From Lysobacterales bacterium (GTDB lineage Bacteria > Pseudomonadota > Gammaproteobacteria > Xanthomonadales > Rhodanobacteraceae): a DNA stretch of 64,000 nucleotides. Numbering within the stretch: position 1 is the stretch's first letter; each line of letters begins with the position of its first letter. A program made the translations under genes and the position numbers. The notes beneath the pieces were generated by a model. The model had not been told where the DNA came from, did not search any database, and was given only the letters and a program-made list of their open reading frames with translations. Below are positions 20,589 to 29,367 of this stretch, one piece after another. The DNA lies in contig JADKJL010000001.1 of assembly GCA_016721015.1 (NCBI GenBank), positions 186,001-250,000 of the forward strand. Direction: 5' to 3'.

Positions 20589-23489
20589 ATGAACGATGAA
20601 CTCGATAGTGGCCTCGAGCGCAAGCGCCGCGCGTTTGCACTGTTGCGCGATGTGCTGGATTTGCCGAATGCCGAACAAGCACACGCCATCGCCGAGCGAT
20701 GCGGCGGCGATCTGCTACTGGCTGCCGAAGCATCACGATTGCTTGCCGCAGAACGGGCCAATTTGCTCGATGGCGCCGCCAGTGACCTCGTTGCCCGCCT
20801 TGCCGAAGACGACACAACCCTCGCCGGACTGGAACGCGGCGCACAGTTGGGCGGCTGGACCATCGTCCGGCCACTTGGCAGCGGCGGCATGGGCATGGTG
20901 TATCTGGCCGAACGCGCCGGCGACGGCTACGTACAACAGGGCGCGTTGAAGCAGATCAAGCGCGGCATGGATTCCGCCGCCGTGCTCGCTCGCTTCCGCC
21001 AGGAGCGGCAGATCTTGTCGCGCCTGGTTCACCCGCATATCGCGCACCTGCTCGATGGCGGGCTCGGTGCCGACGGTCGACCCTACTTCGTCATGGAATA
21101 CATCGATGGTGAGCCATTGCCGAAATGGATCGCTCGTGCGCAGCCTGATCTGGATGCGCGCATCAAGGTTTTCCTGACCGTCTGCGAAGCGATTGCGCAT
21201 GCGCACCACATCCTGATCATCCACCGTGACATCAAGCCGGACAATGTACAGATCGATAGCAGGGGCCAGGCGCGCCTGCTCGATTTTGGTATTGCCAAGT
21301 TGCTGGAGAACGATTCGCCCGATGACCGCACCGGCGCGGCCAGCCAATTCGTTTCGCGTGCCTATGCCGCGCCCGAACAGTTGAACGGCGAAGCGGCGAC
21401 AACGTCTACCGATATCTTTCAGCTCGGCGAACTGTTGTTCGAGCTGCTTACGGATGCCCGTTTTGCGCCGGCACCCGGCGGCGCGCTGTCAAACTGGCTG
21501 GTGCGCGCCCGCTCGAGCGCAGTCGGGACTGACCGCAGCCGCATACCGTCGCGCGCCCTGCAAGGTGATGTCGCCATCATCGTGGCTCGCGCAACCGATG
21601 CCGAACCGCTGCGGCGCTATGCGACGGTCGAAGCGCTGGCTAGTGATGTTCGTGCTTGGCGCAAGGGGCAGCCGATTGCGGCACGTCCGGATAGTGCAAC
21701 CTATCGGCTGCGCCGTTTCGTCGGTCGTCATCGTTTCGCCAGTGCGGCTGCTGTGTTTGCCCTTGTTGCGATCATTGGCGGCGCCCTCGTCGCTGGCTGG
21801 CAGGCGCGCGAAGCCGCCGCCGAAGCGCGACTGGCGCGCGCCTCGCAAGCTTTTCTCAGCAGCGTTTTCGACGCGGCAGGGCCCGATGCTGCGGCAGGTG
21901 ATCGGGTGACCGCGCGCGAGCTGCTTGACCGCGGCAGCGAACGCATCCAACACGACCTCGCCGACCAGCCCCGCCTGCGCGGCGAGATGCTGCTGACGCT
22001 CGGCTCGCTATATCGGCAGTTGGGGCAATTGCCGCAGGCGGAAAAGCTGCTCGCCGAAGCGCGCACCACATTCGGCGAAGTGGCGGCGGATTCCGACAGC
22101 GCCATCCGCGCTCAGATCGCCTATGGCACAACCATGCGTGAGCGCGGTGATCTCGAAAAATCCGAACAGGCGATTGACTCGGCATTCGGTCTGAGGCCCC
22201 AGCCAGAGTTGCTCTCCCTTGCGCTCGCCGAGCGCGCATTGCTGCGCGAAAAGCAGGGTCGCTTTGACGATACCGTGGCCGACGCGCGTGCCGCACTGGC
22301 AATCGATAGCGAACGCGGAGACCCCGCTCGCGCTGACCAGGCACGCGACCTCCAGATCGAAGCCCTGGCCTTGGGACGACAGGCAAGATTCGACGAAGCC
22401 GCCGAGACATTTGAGCAAGCGCTCACGATCGCGCGTGCCGTTTACGGGCGCGAAGACACACGCGTCGCCTTGATGCTCAACGACTACGGCGTGGCACTCA
22501 TGGAAAAGGGCCGGTCGAAAGAGGCCGAAGCGGTGGTTCGCGAGGCGTTGGTCATCCGCCGCAAGCGGCTCGGCAACGATCATCCGGCGGTCGCCGAAAC
22601 CTTGCAGGTGATGGGCGCTATGCTCCGTGCGCAGGGCCGGTTCGATGAAAGCCAGGCTGCCCAGGTTGAGGCCCTGAAGATCCAGCGCGCCGCCTTCGGC
22701 GACCACCATGTATTGGTCGCCAACACGTTGAACTCGCTCGGCATGCTTGATTTTTCCCGTCGCAAACCAGCCACTGCCGAACCCTACTTTCGCGAAGCAC
22801 TGGCCATCTATCAGGAGCGGGGCGAGAGCGACAGTGCACCCGCCATGGCGACGGCCAACAACGAAGCCGCCGTGTTGATCCAGCTGGGTCGCTACGCCGA
22901 GGCCGAGCCACTGGCTCGGCATTCTCTGGAGGTTCATTTGAAACTGGTGGGCGAGCAACATCCGTTCGTGATGAGCGACCTCAACACCTTGGCCCAGCTG
23001 GAAATGCGGCGTGACAACTTCGACAGTGCGATAGGCTACGCACGGCGTGCGACGCGCATCGCCGATTCGCCCTCCAGTCCGCCGCGCGAAGGTGCCTATG
23101 TGCACCTGTCGTTCGCCAATGTGCTCAACCGTGCTGGCAAGTTCGACGAAGCACTCCGTGAAGTCGATGGCGCGATTGCCGCACTGACCGGCATTGATGC
23201 GAACGAGCCACGCCTCGTGGTTGCGCAGGCTGTTCGTGCGGACGCGCTGTTGGGCCTGGGTCGAGGAGACGAAGCACGCACGATCGCCGAGGGCGTGCTC
23301 GCGCAACGTGAAGCGCAGACACCCAACGATGCCGCCGGACTGGTTGCGACGCATGCGCTACTCGGGCGTATCGCCAGGGCGCGGCACAGCAATGCCGAAG
23401 CAGAGCGCCATCATGCGGCGGCGCAGGGCCTGCTGACTTCACTGCCCAGTGTCGATCCCGATCTGTTGCGCCAGATCGAAAGGCGCTAG
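20589..23489 (+). CDS. Transmembrane Ser/Thr protein kinase with TPR domain
   Basis: 966 residues. The kinase domain covers residues ~90-370: the P-loop 'PLGSGGMGMVYLAER' (from Gly97), Lys121 in 'GALKQIK', the catalytic loop 'IIHRDIKPDNVQID' (Asp214), 'LLDFGIAKLL' (Asp232) and 'RAYAAPEQLNGEAATTSTDI'. All residues needed for activity are present. One membrane helix follows at ~383-404 ('FALVAIIGGALVAGW'). The remaining ~560 residues are tetratricopeptide repeats of the kinesin-light-chain type ('RKRLGNDHPAVAETLQVMGA', 'GEQHPFVMSDLNTLAQLEM') facing the periplasm if the kinase is cytoplasmic. An ECF sigma factor gene lies 100 bp downstream on the same strand, a common pairing in which the kinase is thought to act in the sigma factor's pathway. 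Confidence 0.92.
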   Translation: MNDELDSGLERKRRAFALLRDVLDLPNAEQAHAIAERCGGDLLLAAEASRLLAAERANLLDGAASDLVARLAEDDTTLAGLERGAQLGGWTIVRPLGSGGMGMVYLAERAGDGYVQQGALKQIKRGMDSAAVLARFRQERQILSRLVHPHIAHLLDGGLGADGRPYFVMEYIDGEPLPKWIARAQPDLDARIKVFLTVCEAIAHAHHILIIHRDIKPDNVQIDSRGQARLLDFGIAKLLENDSPDDRTGAASQFVSRAYAAPEQLNGEAATTSTDIFQLGELLFELLTDARFAPAPGGALSNWLVRARSSAVGTDRSRIPSRALQGDVAIIVARATDAEPLRRYATVEALASDVRAWRKGQPIAARPDSATYRLRRFVGRHRFASAAAVFALVAIIGGALVAGWQAREAAAEARLARASQAFLSSVFDAAGPDAAAGDRVTARELLDRGSERIQHDLADQPRLRGEMLLTLGSLYRQLGQLPQAEKLLAEARTTFGEVAADSDSAIRAQIAYGTTMRERGDLEKSEQAIDSAFGLRPQPELLSLALAERALLREKQGRFDDTVADARAALAIDSERGDPARADQARDLQIEALALGRQARFDEAAETFEQALTIARAVYGREDTRVALMLNDYGVALMEKGRSKEAEAVVREALVIRRKRLGNDHPAVAETLQVMGAMLRAQGRFDESQAAQVEALKIQRAAFGDHHVLVANTLNSLGMLDFSRRKPATAEPYFREALAIYQERGESDSAPAMATANNEAAVLIQLGRYAEAEPLARHSLEVHLKLVGEQHPFVMSDLNTLAQLEMRRDNFDSAIGYARRATRIADSPSSPPREGAYVHLSFANVLNRAGKFDEALREVDGAIAALTGIDANEPRLVVAQAVRADALLGLGRGDEARTIAEGVLAQREAQTPNDAAGLVATHALLGRIARARHSNAEAERHHAAAQGLLTSLPSVDPDLLRQIERR

Positions 23490-23588
23490 AAATATTCTGA
23501 TCCAATTGGGGTGTGCCTCAATCGATTGACGCGACGCGGGCGCGCCGCCATGCTTTGCGACAGCGAACTGATAGCCCGCCGGGATCGC

Positions 23589-24155
23589 ATGACCGATGAC
23601 CTTTCCGAACTTGTCGATGCGGCCGGCAGCGGCGACGCAACCGCATCGGACCGCATTTTCACGTTGCTCTATGAAGAATTGCGTCGTTGTGCGCATCGAC
23701 AACTGGATGGTGCAAACCGAACCCTGTCGACCACTGCGCTGGTCCACGAAACCTGGCTGAAGCTGAGTGGTGCGAACCACTTGCGACTGGAAAGTCGCCA
23801 GCACTTCATGGCGCTCGCTGCTCGCGCGATGCGCCAGTTGCTGGTCGACCATGCACGCCGCGTCAATGCCGACAAACGCGGTGGCGATGCGCTGTTCGTG
23901 ACCCTTGACGAGCGCCACGTCGATGGCGCCGGTGAGGCGAGCGAAGTGCTCGCTCTGGATCACGCCCTGAAGGTGCTTGAGGACATCGACGCACGTGCCT
24001 GTCGGGTCGTCCAATTGCACTTCTTCGCCGGCATGACCTTCGCCGAAATCGGCGCCCTCGAAGGGCTCAACGAGCGCACCATCAAGCGCGACTGGGAAGC
24101 CGCGCGGCGCTTGCTGGGCGCGGAAATGAGCGGCAGCGGGAATTGGCTGCGCTGA
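23589..24155 (+). CDS. ECF sigma factor (Sigma70_ECF family, kinase-linked)
   Basis: About 188 residues; the start at 23589 (MTDDLSELVDAAGSGDA) was chosen over the open frame to 23511 because it fits the usual start of this group. Region 2 is 'RIFTLLYEELRRCAHRQLDG', then 'TTALVHETWLKLSGANHLRL' and 'RQLLVDHARRVNADKRGGDA'. Region 4 with its helix-turn-helix is 'VVQLHFFAGMTFAEIGALEG' followed by 'LNERTIKRDWEAARRLL'. This is the ECF subgroup that usually has no anti-sigma factor and is found beside Ser/Thr kinases. Here the kinase gene comes first and the sigma gene second, so the kinase is the likely regulator. Its target promoters cannot be named. Confidence 0.9.
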   Translation: MTDDLSELVDAAGSGDATASDRIFTLLYEELRRCAHRQLDGANRTLSTTALVHETWLKLSGANHLRLESRQHFMALAARAMRQLLVDHARRVNADKRGGDALFVTLDERHVDGAGEASEVLALDHALKVLEDIDARACRVVQLHFFAGMTFAEIGALEGLNERTIKRDWEAARRLLGAEMSGSGNWLR

Positions 24156-24232
24156 GACAACAACAGCGGCGGCTTGGCTGGCCATCCGGCGGCATCACCG
24201 GCCACTCATCATGATCGGATGGGATCATCGCG

Positions 24233-24523
24233 TTAAGGCAACGCTGATTAAGTGGCGCAGCCGTCACGACACCTGTCTGCGTGCAGATCGCGGCGCGCTG
24301 ACGCTGATGGACTGGCCGTCCTTCAAGGCAGCGCAACAAAGAAATGCGCGCAGACAGGTATCGCCTAACCGATTGTTTTTACTAAAACAGGTGGCATCCA
24401 GAAGGTCCGCCAGCCGCACTGCGCGGCTCGTCAAGGCAACCAGCCTTCACTTCGCCACGCAGCACGGCTGGCGAACCTTCTGAATGCCATGACGGTTGTG
24501 CCACTTAATCAGCGTTGCCTTAA
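24233..24523. mobile_element. MITE-like non-autonomous element with TTAA flanks
   Basis: A 283-bp element (24237-24519) begins with GGCAACGCTGATTAAGTGGC and ends with its exact reverse complement. TTAA flanks it on both sides (24233-24236 and 24520-24523), as expected for a 4-bp target duplication; the symmetric arm is therefore 24 bp in all. There is no transposase frame inside. Two further inverted repeats are nested within: an 11-bp pair at 24271-24281 and 24349-24359, and a 24-bp pair with two mismatches at 24393-24416 and 24465-24488. A 4-bp Y-T-A-R target is typical of IS5-family transposases, so mobilisation by such an element is a reasonable guess. It sits between the sigma factor gene and putP. 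Confidence 0.78.
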
Positions 24524-24580
24524 GCTGTTCGACCTTTCGGGCCTTATCGGCCTGCCGTCCCGCCTGCCCAGGGAGTCGCA

Positions 24581-26068
24581 ATGACCGCAAGCACGCCACT
24601 GATCGTCACCTTCGCCATCTACCTCACCGCGACGATCGCCATCGGGTTTTATGCCTGGTATTCGACGCGCACGTTCGATGACTACATTCTCGGTGGCCGC
24701 TCGCTGGGCAGCTATGTGACGGCGATGTCTGCCGGTGCATCGGACATGAGCGGCTGGCTGTTGATGGGCTTGCCGGGTGCGCTCTATCTCAGCGGTGCTT
24801 CCGAGGCCTGGATCGCGATTGGCCTGATCATCGGCGCCTGGGCGAATTGGCGCTTTGTCGCCGGCCCGCTGCGCCTGTACACCGAACGCACCCACAACGC
24901 GTTGACCCTGCCCGATTATTTCACCCATCGCTTCGCCGACGACAAACGCATCCTGCGCGTGTTCTCCGCGCTGGTGATCCTGCTGTTCTTCGCGATCTAT
25001 TGCGCCTCGGGCATTGTCGCCGGTGCGCGCCTGTTTGAAAGCGTGTTCGGTGTTCCCTACGCGCAGGCGCTTTGGTATGGCGCGGCGGCAACCATCCTCT
25101 ACACCTTGATCGGCGGCTTCCTCGCGGTCAGCTGGACGGATACCGTGCAGGCCACCCTGATGCTGTTTGCGCTGCTGCTCACGCCAATCATGGTGATCGT
25201 TGGCAACGGCGGTTTCGATGCAAGCCTGGAGGTGATCCGGCAAGTGGATCCAACGCGGCTGGAGTGGGTTGGCAAGGGTGGCATGATCGCGATCGTGTCG
25301 TCGATGGCCTGGGGACTGGGCTACATGGGGCAGCCGCATATCCTGGCGCGCTTCATGGCCGCCGACAGCGTGGCCACGATTCCCAGGGCACGCCGCATCG
25401 GCATGACCTGGATGATCCTGTGCCTGCTGGGCGCGGTGGCGGTCGGCTTTTTCGGCATCGCCTGGTTCGGTGCCCACCCGGCGGTTGCCGGCGATGTCGA
25501 GGCCAATTCCGAACGCGTCTTCATCCTGCTTGCCGAGCAACTGTTCAACCCGTGGATCGCCGGCATCCTGTTGTCGGCGATCCTCGCCGCGGTGATGAGT
25601 ACCTTGTCGTGCCAGTTGCTGGTCTGCTCAAGTGCGCTGACCGAGGATTTCTATCGCGGTTTCCTGCGCAAGAACGCGAGCAGCCGCGAACTGGTCTGGG
25701 TGGGCCGCAGCAGCGTTTTGCTGGTCGCCCTGATCGCGATCGCGATCGCCTCGAATCCGGAAAGCCGTGTGCTCGGCCTGGTCAGCTATGCCTGGGCCGG
25801 TTTTGGGGCATCGTTCGGACCGGTCATCCTGCTCTCGCTGTACTGGAAGCGCATCAATCGCAACGGCGCGCTCGCCGGCATGATTGTCGGTGCAGCGACG
25901 GTGATCCTGTGGAAGCAGACCGGCAGCGCGCTCTACGAGATCATTCCGGGTTTCATCGCGGCCACCCTCGCGATTGTCGTGGTCAGTCTGCTCACCCGTG
26001 AACCGCCGGCCGAAGTTCAAGCCACTTACGACGCGGTCAGCAAGGAACTGCGCACAACCGGCTATTGA
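24581..26068 (+). CDS. putP: Sodium/proline symporter
   Basis: Inner-membrane Na+-coupled proline uptake carrier of the SSS family. 495 residues against 502 in E. coli. The start at 24581 follows an AGGGAG ribosome site. Typical PutP stretches are 'FDDYILGGRSLGSYVTAMSA', 'GASDMSGWLLMGLPGALYLS', 'LTLPDYFTHRFADDKRILRV', 'GAAATILYTLIGGFLAVSWT', 'MGQPHILARFMAADSV' and 'ILSAILAAVMSTLSCQLLVC'. About 13 hydrophobic segments are visible. There is no putA nearby. The MITE-like element ends about 60 bp before the gene, so its arm may lie inside the promoter or leader region. Confidence 0.93.
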   Translation: MTASTPLIVTFAIYLTATIAIGFYAWYSTRTFDDYILGGRSLGSYVTAMSAGASDMSGWLLMGLPGALYLSGASEAWIAIGLIIGAWANWRFVAGPLRLYTERTHNALTLPDYFTHRFADDKRILRVFSALVILLFFAIYCASGIVAGARLFESVFGVPYAQALWYGAAATILYTLIGGFLAVSWTDTVQATLMLFALLLTPIMVIVGNGGFDASLEVIRQVDPTRLEWVGKGGMIAIVSSMAWGLGYMGQPHILARFMAADSVATIPRARRIGMTWMILCLLGAVAVGFFGIAWFGAHPAVAGDVEANSERVFILLAEQLFNPWIAGILLSAILAAVMSTLSCQLLVCSSALTEDFYRGFLRKNASSRELVWVGRSSVLLVALIAIAIASNPESRVLGLVSYAWAGFGASFGPVILLSLYWKRINRNGALAGMIVGAATVILWKQTGSALYEIIPGFIAATLAIVVVSLLTREPPAEVQATYDAVSKELRTTGY

Positions 26069-26094
26069 TCCGGCACGGTTGCATCTGTCAAAGC

Positions 26095-26125
26095 CTCGCC
26101 CTGGGCAATTTCAACGCAGGGCGAG
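26095..26125. terminator. Stem-loop between convergent genes
   Basis: CTCGCCCTG pairs with CAGGGCGAG (9 bp) around a 13-base loop. It lies between the convergent ends of putP and the minus-strand repeat-protein gene. No clear T-tract follows, so a role as terminator is uncertain. Confidence 0.4.
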
Positions 26126-26144
26126 CGACGGCAGAACGACCGGG

Positions 26145-26807
26145 TTACGGATGATCGCCGCTGAAGCGGACCGGCTTGGCACCCGTCACTTCACCGATCT
26201 GCGCGCTGTCGCTGACCAGCAGCTCGACCTTGCGTTCGAACACGAGCGCGCCCTTGACCACGGCGCGCGGGCCGATGACGACATGCACGGGCTTGTCCTC
26301 GCCCCAGCTGAACCAGCTGTTCGATTTCTCGACGTGAATGCCATGATCGACGCTTGAATCGGCCCCGATTTCGATATCGCCGGCGACGGTCTTGATGCCG
26401 CCGCCGACATGCGCCTTGCGCAAGCGGATGCTGCCGTTGACATTCGAGACGTCGCCGCTGACATCGCTGTCTTCATCCAGGGTGAGCGAACCGTTGACGG
26501 TGTCGATCCCCTCGCTCACGCGCGAGCGCTTGCCAAGGGCGATACGGCCATTGACCGTGCCGGCGGAATGGATGCTGGCATCGTCACCGATGTCAATCGA
26601 GCCATTGACGGTCGAGATCTCGTCGGCCTGGCCGTGCTCGCCGAGGCTGATCGAACCATTGACCGTATCGAGGTCGCCAACCGTCTTGCCGTCGTCAATG
26701 CGGATCGAGCCATTCACCTTGCTGGTGTCGTCGCTGGCGCAAGCCGGCGATAGCGGGCCCAGCGCCAGTGTGGCCAGGACCAGTGAAATCAGGAGGGGTC
26801 GCAACAT
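26145..26807 (-). CDS. Secreted 'TVNGSI' beta-solenoid repeat protein
   Basis: 220 residues. The start at 26807 follows a GGAGC ribosome site and a leader (MLRPLLISLVLATLALGPLS, cleavage near ACAS). The mature chain is made of ~20-residue units with the core [TV]-V-N-G-[SR]-I: 'SKVNGSIRI', 'DTVNGSISL', 'STVNGSIDI', 'GTVNGRIAL', 'DTVNGSLTL', 'SNVNGSIRL', 'KTVAGDIEI'. This regular spacing predicts a left- or right-handed beta-solenoid, similar in style to bactofilin or DUF4097-like proteins. The last ~70 residues leave the repeat ('VIGPRAVVKGALVFERKVEL'). Role unknown; likely periplasmic. Confidence 0.78.
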   Translation of the reverse strand: MLRPLLISLVLATLALGPLSPACASDDTSKVNGSIRIDDGKTVGDLDTVNGSISLGEHGQADEISTVNGSIDIGDDASIHSAGTVNGRIALGKRSRVSEGIDTVNGSLTLDEDSDVSGDVSNVNGSIRLRKAHVGGGIKTVAGDIEIGADSSVDHGIHVEKSNSWFSWGEDKPVHVVIGPRAVVKGALVFERKVELLVSDSAQIGEVTGAKPVRFSGDHP

Positions 26808-26881
26808 GGGAAGCTCCGAGGGTTGGTAACCCGGGAGTAGATGCGTCGGGACTGCGCATGGTTTAACGCGAAGCTTGCCGT

Positions 26882-27735
26882 CGTCGGAGTGGCTTCAGCC
26901 ACGATGCCTTGGGGAAATCACAGCAAGGGCATCGCGATTGAAATCGCTCCCACGAAAGTCGGCGCCTGGCGCAGGCTCGGGATCGGAGATACTTTCGCTG
27001 GCATGAAGATCCAAGCATGCCTGTCGTGGGAGTGGCTTCAGCCACGATGCCTTGGGGGAATCACAGCAAGGGCATCGCGATTGAAATCGCTCCCACCAAC
27101 CTCAGCGCCTGGCGCAGGCTCGGGATCGGGATCGGAGATACTTTCGCTGGCGTGAAGGTCCAGGCAGCAAGCCTGTCGGGCGAACCTGTCGTGGGAGTGG
27201 CTTCAGCCACGATGCCTTGGGGGAATCACAGCAAGGGCATCGCGATTGAAATCGCTCCCACCAACCTCAGCGCCTGGCGCAGGCTCGGGATCGGAGATAC
27301 TTTCGCTGGCATGAAGATCCAAGCATGCCTGTCGTGGGAGTGGCTTCAGCCACGATGCCTCGGGGGAATCACAGCAAGGGCATCGCGATTGAAATCGCTC
27401 CCACGAAAGTCGGCGCCTGGCGCAGGCTCGGGATCGGGATCGGGATCGGAGATACTTTCGCTGGCGTGAAGGTTCAGGCAGCAAGCCTGTCGTGGGAACC
27501 TGTCGTGGGAGTGGCTTCAGCCACGATGCCTTGCTGGAATCATGGCAAGGGCATCGCGATTGAAATCGCTCCCACCAACTTCAGCGCCTGGCGCAGGCTT
27601 GGGATCGGAGATACTTTCGCTGGCGTGAAGATCCAGGCAGCAAGCCGGTCGTGGGAACCTGTCGTGGGAGTGGCTTCAGCCACGATGCTCTGATTGGAAT
27701 CATGGCAAGGGCATCGCGATTGAAATCGCTCCCAC
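26882..27735. repeat. Six-unit array of REP-like palindromic repeats
   Basis: Six imperfect hairpins of ~72 bp start near 26882, 27025, 27190, 27333, 27504 and 27663. Each begins about CGTGGGAGTGGCTTCAGCCA and ends with GATTGAAATCGCTCCCAC, so the arms pair. The units are joined by 70-100 bp spacers that are themselves conserved (CGCCTGGCGCAGGCT, GATACTTTCGCTGGC), giving a period of 143-171 bp. Length differences come mainly from 1-3 copies of GGGATC or GGATCG. The whole array sits in the 1-kb gap between the TVNGSI gene and gpmI; no believable gene overlaps it. Confidence 0.9.
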
Positions 27736-27837
27736 AAAACTCTCACGCCGCACGAATCCGGGCATCGCGGCCCGCATCCGTTACCATTTGACGGCAATTC
27801 ATTCGCACTTCCTGTTCCTGCCTCGCCGAGCTTGTCC

Positions 27838-29367
27838 ATGTCCCGACCGAAACCCGTGCTCCTGCTCATCCTCGATGGATGGGGCCACCGCGAGGAAACC
27901 GCGCACAACGCGATCGCCCTGGCCCATTGTCCGAACTGGCGACGCCTGCTCGCCGAATGCCCACACAGCCTGGTCGATACGCACGGCCTGAGTGTCGGTT
28001 TGCCGGATGGGCAGATGGGGAACTCCGAAGTCGGCCACATGAACATCGGCTCCGGTCGTGTCGTCTATCAGGATCTGACCCGCATCGACGCGGCGATTGC
28101 CGACGGTACGCTGGCGCAGAACCCGGCTTTGATCTCGGCCTGTGCGGCGGTCAAGGCGAATACCGGATGCCTGCACCTGTTTGGCCTGCTGTCGCCGGGG
28201 GGCGTGCACAGCCACGAGAACCACATCCTCGCGATGATCGATATCGCCGCCCGCGCCGGCGTGACACGGATCGCCGTGCACGCCTTCCTCGATGGTCGCG
28301 ACACGCCGCCACGCAGCGCACGCGAATCCCTGCTCAAGCTCGAAGCGAAATGCGCGGAATACCCGGCGGCGGTCATCGCCAGCATCAGCGGCCGCTACTT
28401 TGCCATGGATCGCGACCAGCGCTGGGATCGGGTCAAGCTCGCCTGGGATGCGATCGTCGACGCACGGGCCGGGTTTCATGCCGACTCCAGTCTGGCGGCG
28501 CTCGGTGCGGCCTACGCCCGCGACGAGAACGACGAGTTCGTCAAACCAACCGTGATCGGCACCGGCGTGCCAGTGGCGGATGGCGACGCGATCCTGTTCA
28601 TGAATTTCCGCGCCGACCGTGCACGCCAGTTGAGTCGCGCCTTTGTCGAAGCGGATTTCGCCGGATTCGACCGTGCGCGGGTGCCGAAGCTCGCCGCGTT
28701 CGTGACCCTGACCGAGTACGCCGCCGACCTGCCGGTCAGCGCGATTGCGTTCCCGGCACAGTCGATGAAAAACACGCTTGGCGAGGTACTCGAAGCGCAG
28801 CACCTGACCCAGTTGCGCATCGCAGAAACCGAGAAATATGCACATGTGACGTTTTTCTTTTCGGGCGGACGCGAGGAACCGTTTGCCGGCGAGCAGCGCA
28901 TCCTCGTGCCGAGTCCGAAAGTGGCGACCTACGACCTGCAACCACAGATGAGCCTGCCCGAACTGACCGATCGGCTGGTGGTGGAAATCCACGCGCGTCA
29001 CTTCGACTTCATCGTCTGTAACGTCGCCAATGCCGACATGGTCGGCCATAGCGGCATCGAAAGTGCGGCGATCAAGGCTGCCGAGGCGATCGACGTCGCG
29101 CTCGGCCGGATCACGGCGGCCATTCGCGAAAGTGGCGGCGAGATGCTGGTCACCGCCGATCACGGCAATCTCGAACAGATGCTCGACGACAATGGCATCG
29201 CGCACACCCAGCACACGGTTGGCCCGGTACCGCTGGTCTACGTCGGCCGTCAGGCCCGCCTCCACGCCGGCGCCTTGCGCGATCTGGCACCGACTGTGCT
29301 GGCCTTGATGGACATTGCGCAACCGGCCGAGATGAGCGGGCGCAACCTCGTCGAATTTGCCACTTGA
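27838..29367 (+). CDS. gpmI: 2,3-bisphosphoglycerate-independent phosphoglycerate mutase
   Basis: Glycolytic and gluconeogenic enzyme interconverting 3- and 2-phosphoglycerate with Mn2+. The ATG at 27838 (MSRPKPVLLLILDGWGHREE) is preferred to a TTG two codons upstream. The product is about 509 residues, as usual. 'LILDGWG' holds the first metal Asp; 'PDGQMGNSEVGHMNIGSGRV' holds the phosphoserine nucleophile Ser63; 'VHAFLDGRDTPPRSA', 'FMNFRADRARQLSRAF', 'NVANADMVGHSG' and 'LVTADHGNLEQM' carry the remaining substrate and metal ligands. It is the first gene of gpmI-envC-ctpA, a gene order well known in gammaproteobacteria. Confidence 0.96.
   Translation: MSRPKPVLLLILDGWGHREETAHNAIALAHCPNWRRLLAECPHSLVDTHGLSVGLPDGQMGNSEVGHMNIGSGRVVYQDLTRIDAAIADGTLAQNPALISACAAVKANTGCLHLFGLLSPGGVHSHENHILAMIDIAARAGVTRIAVHAFLDGRDTPPRSARESLLKLEAKCAEYPAAVIASISGRYFAMDRDQRWDRVKLAWDAIVDARAGFHADSSLAALGAAYARDENDEFVKPTVIGTGVPVADGDAILFMNFRADRARQLSRAFVEADFAGFDRARVPKLAAFVTLTEYAADLPVSAIAFPAQSMKNTLGEVLEAQHLTQLRIAETEKYAHVTFFFSGGREEPFAGEQRILVPSPKVATYDLQPQMSLPELTDRLVVEIHARHFDFIVCNVANADMVGHSGIESAAIKAAEAIDVALGRITAAIRESGGEMLVTADHGNLEQMLDDNGIAHTQHTVGPVPLVYVGRQARLHAGALRDLAPTVLALMDIAQPAEMSGRNLVEFAT

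Noticed and set aside
26882..27735. Regular repeats that could be taken for a CRISPR array
   Set aside because: The 'spacers' are conserved between units, the repeats are ~72-bp hairpins, and no cas gene is near.
27799..29322. A 507-codon open frame opposite gpmI
   Set aside because: gpmI is unmistakable in this stretch; the antisense frame is a codon-bias shadow.
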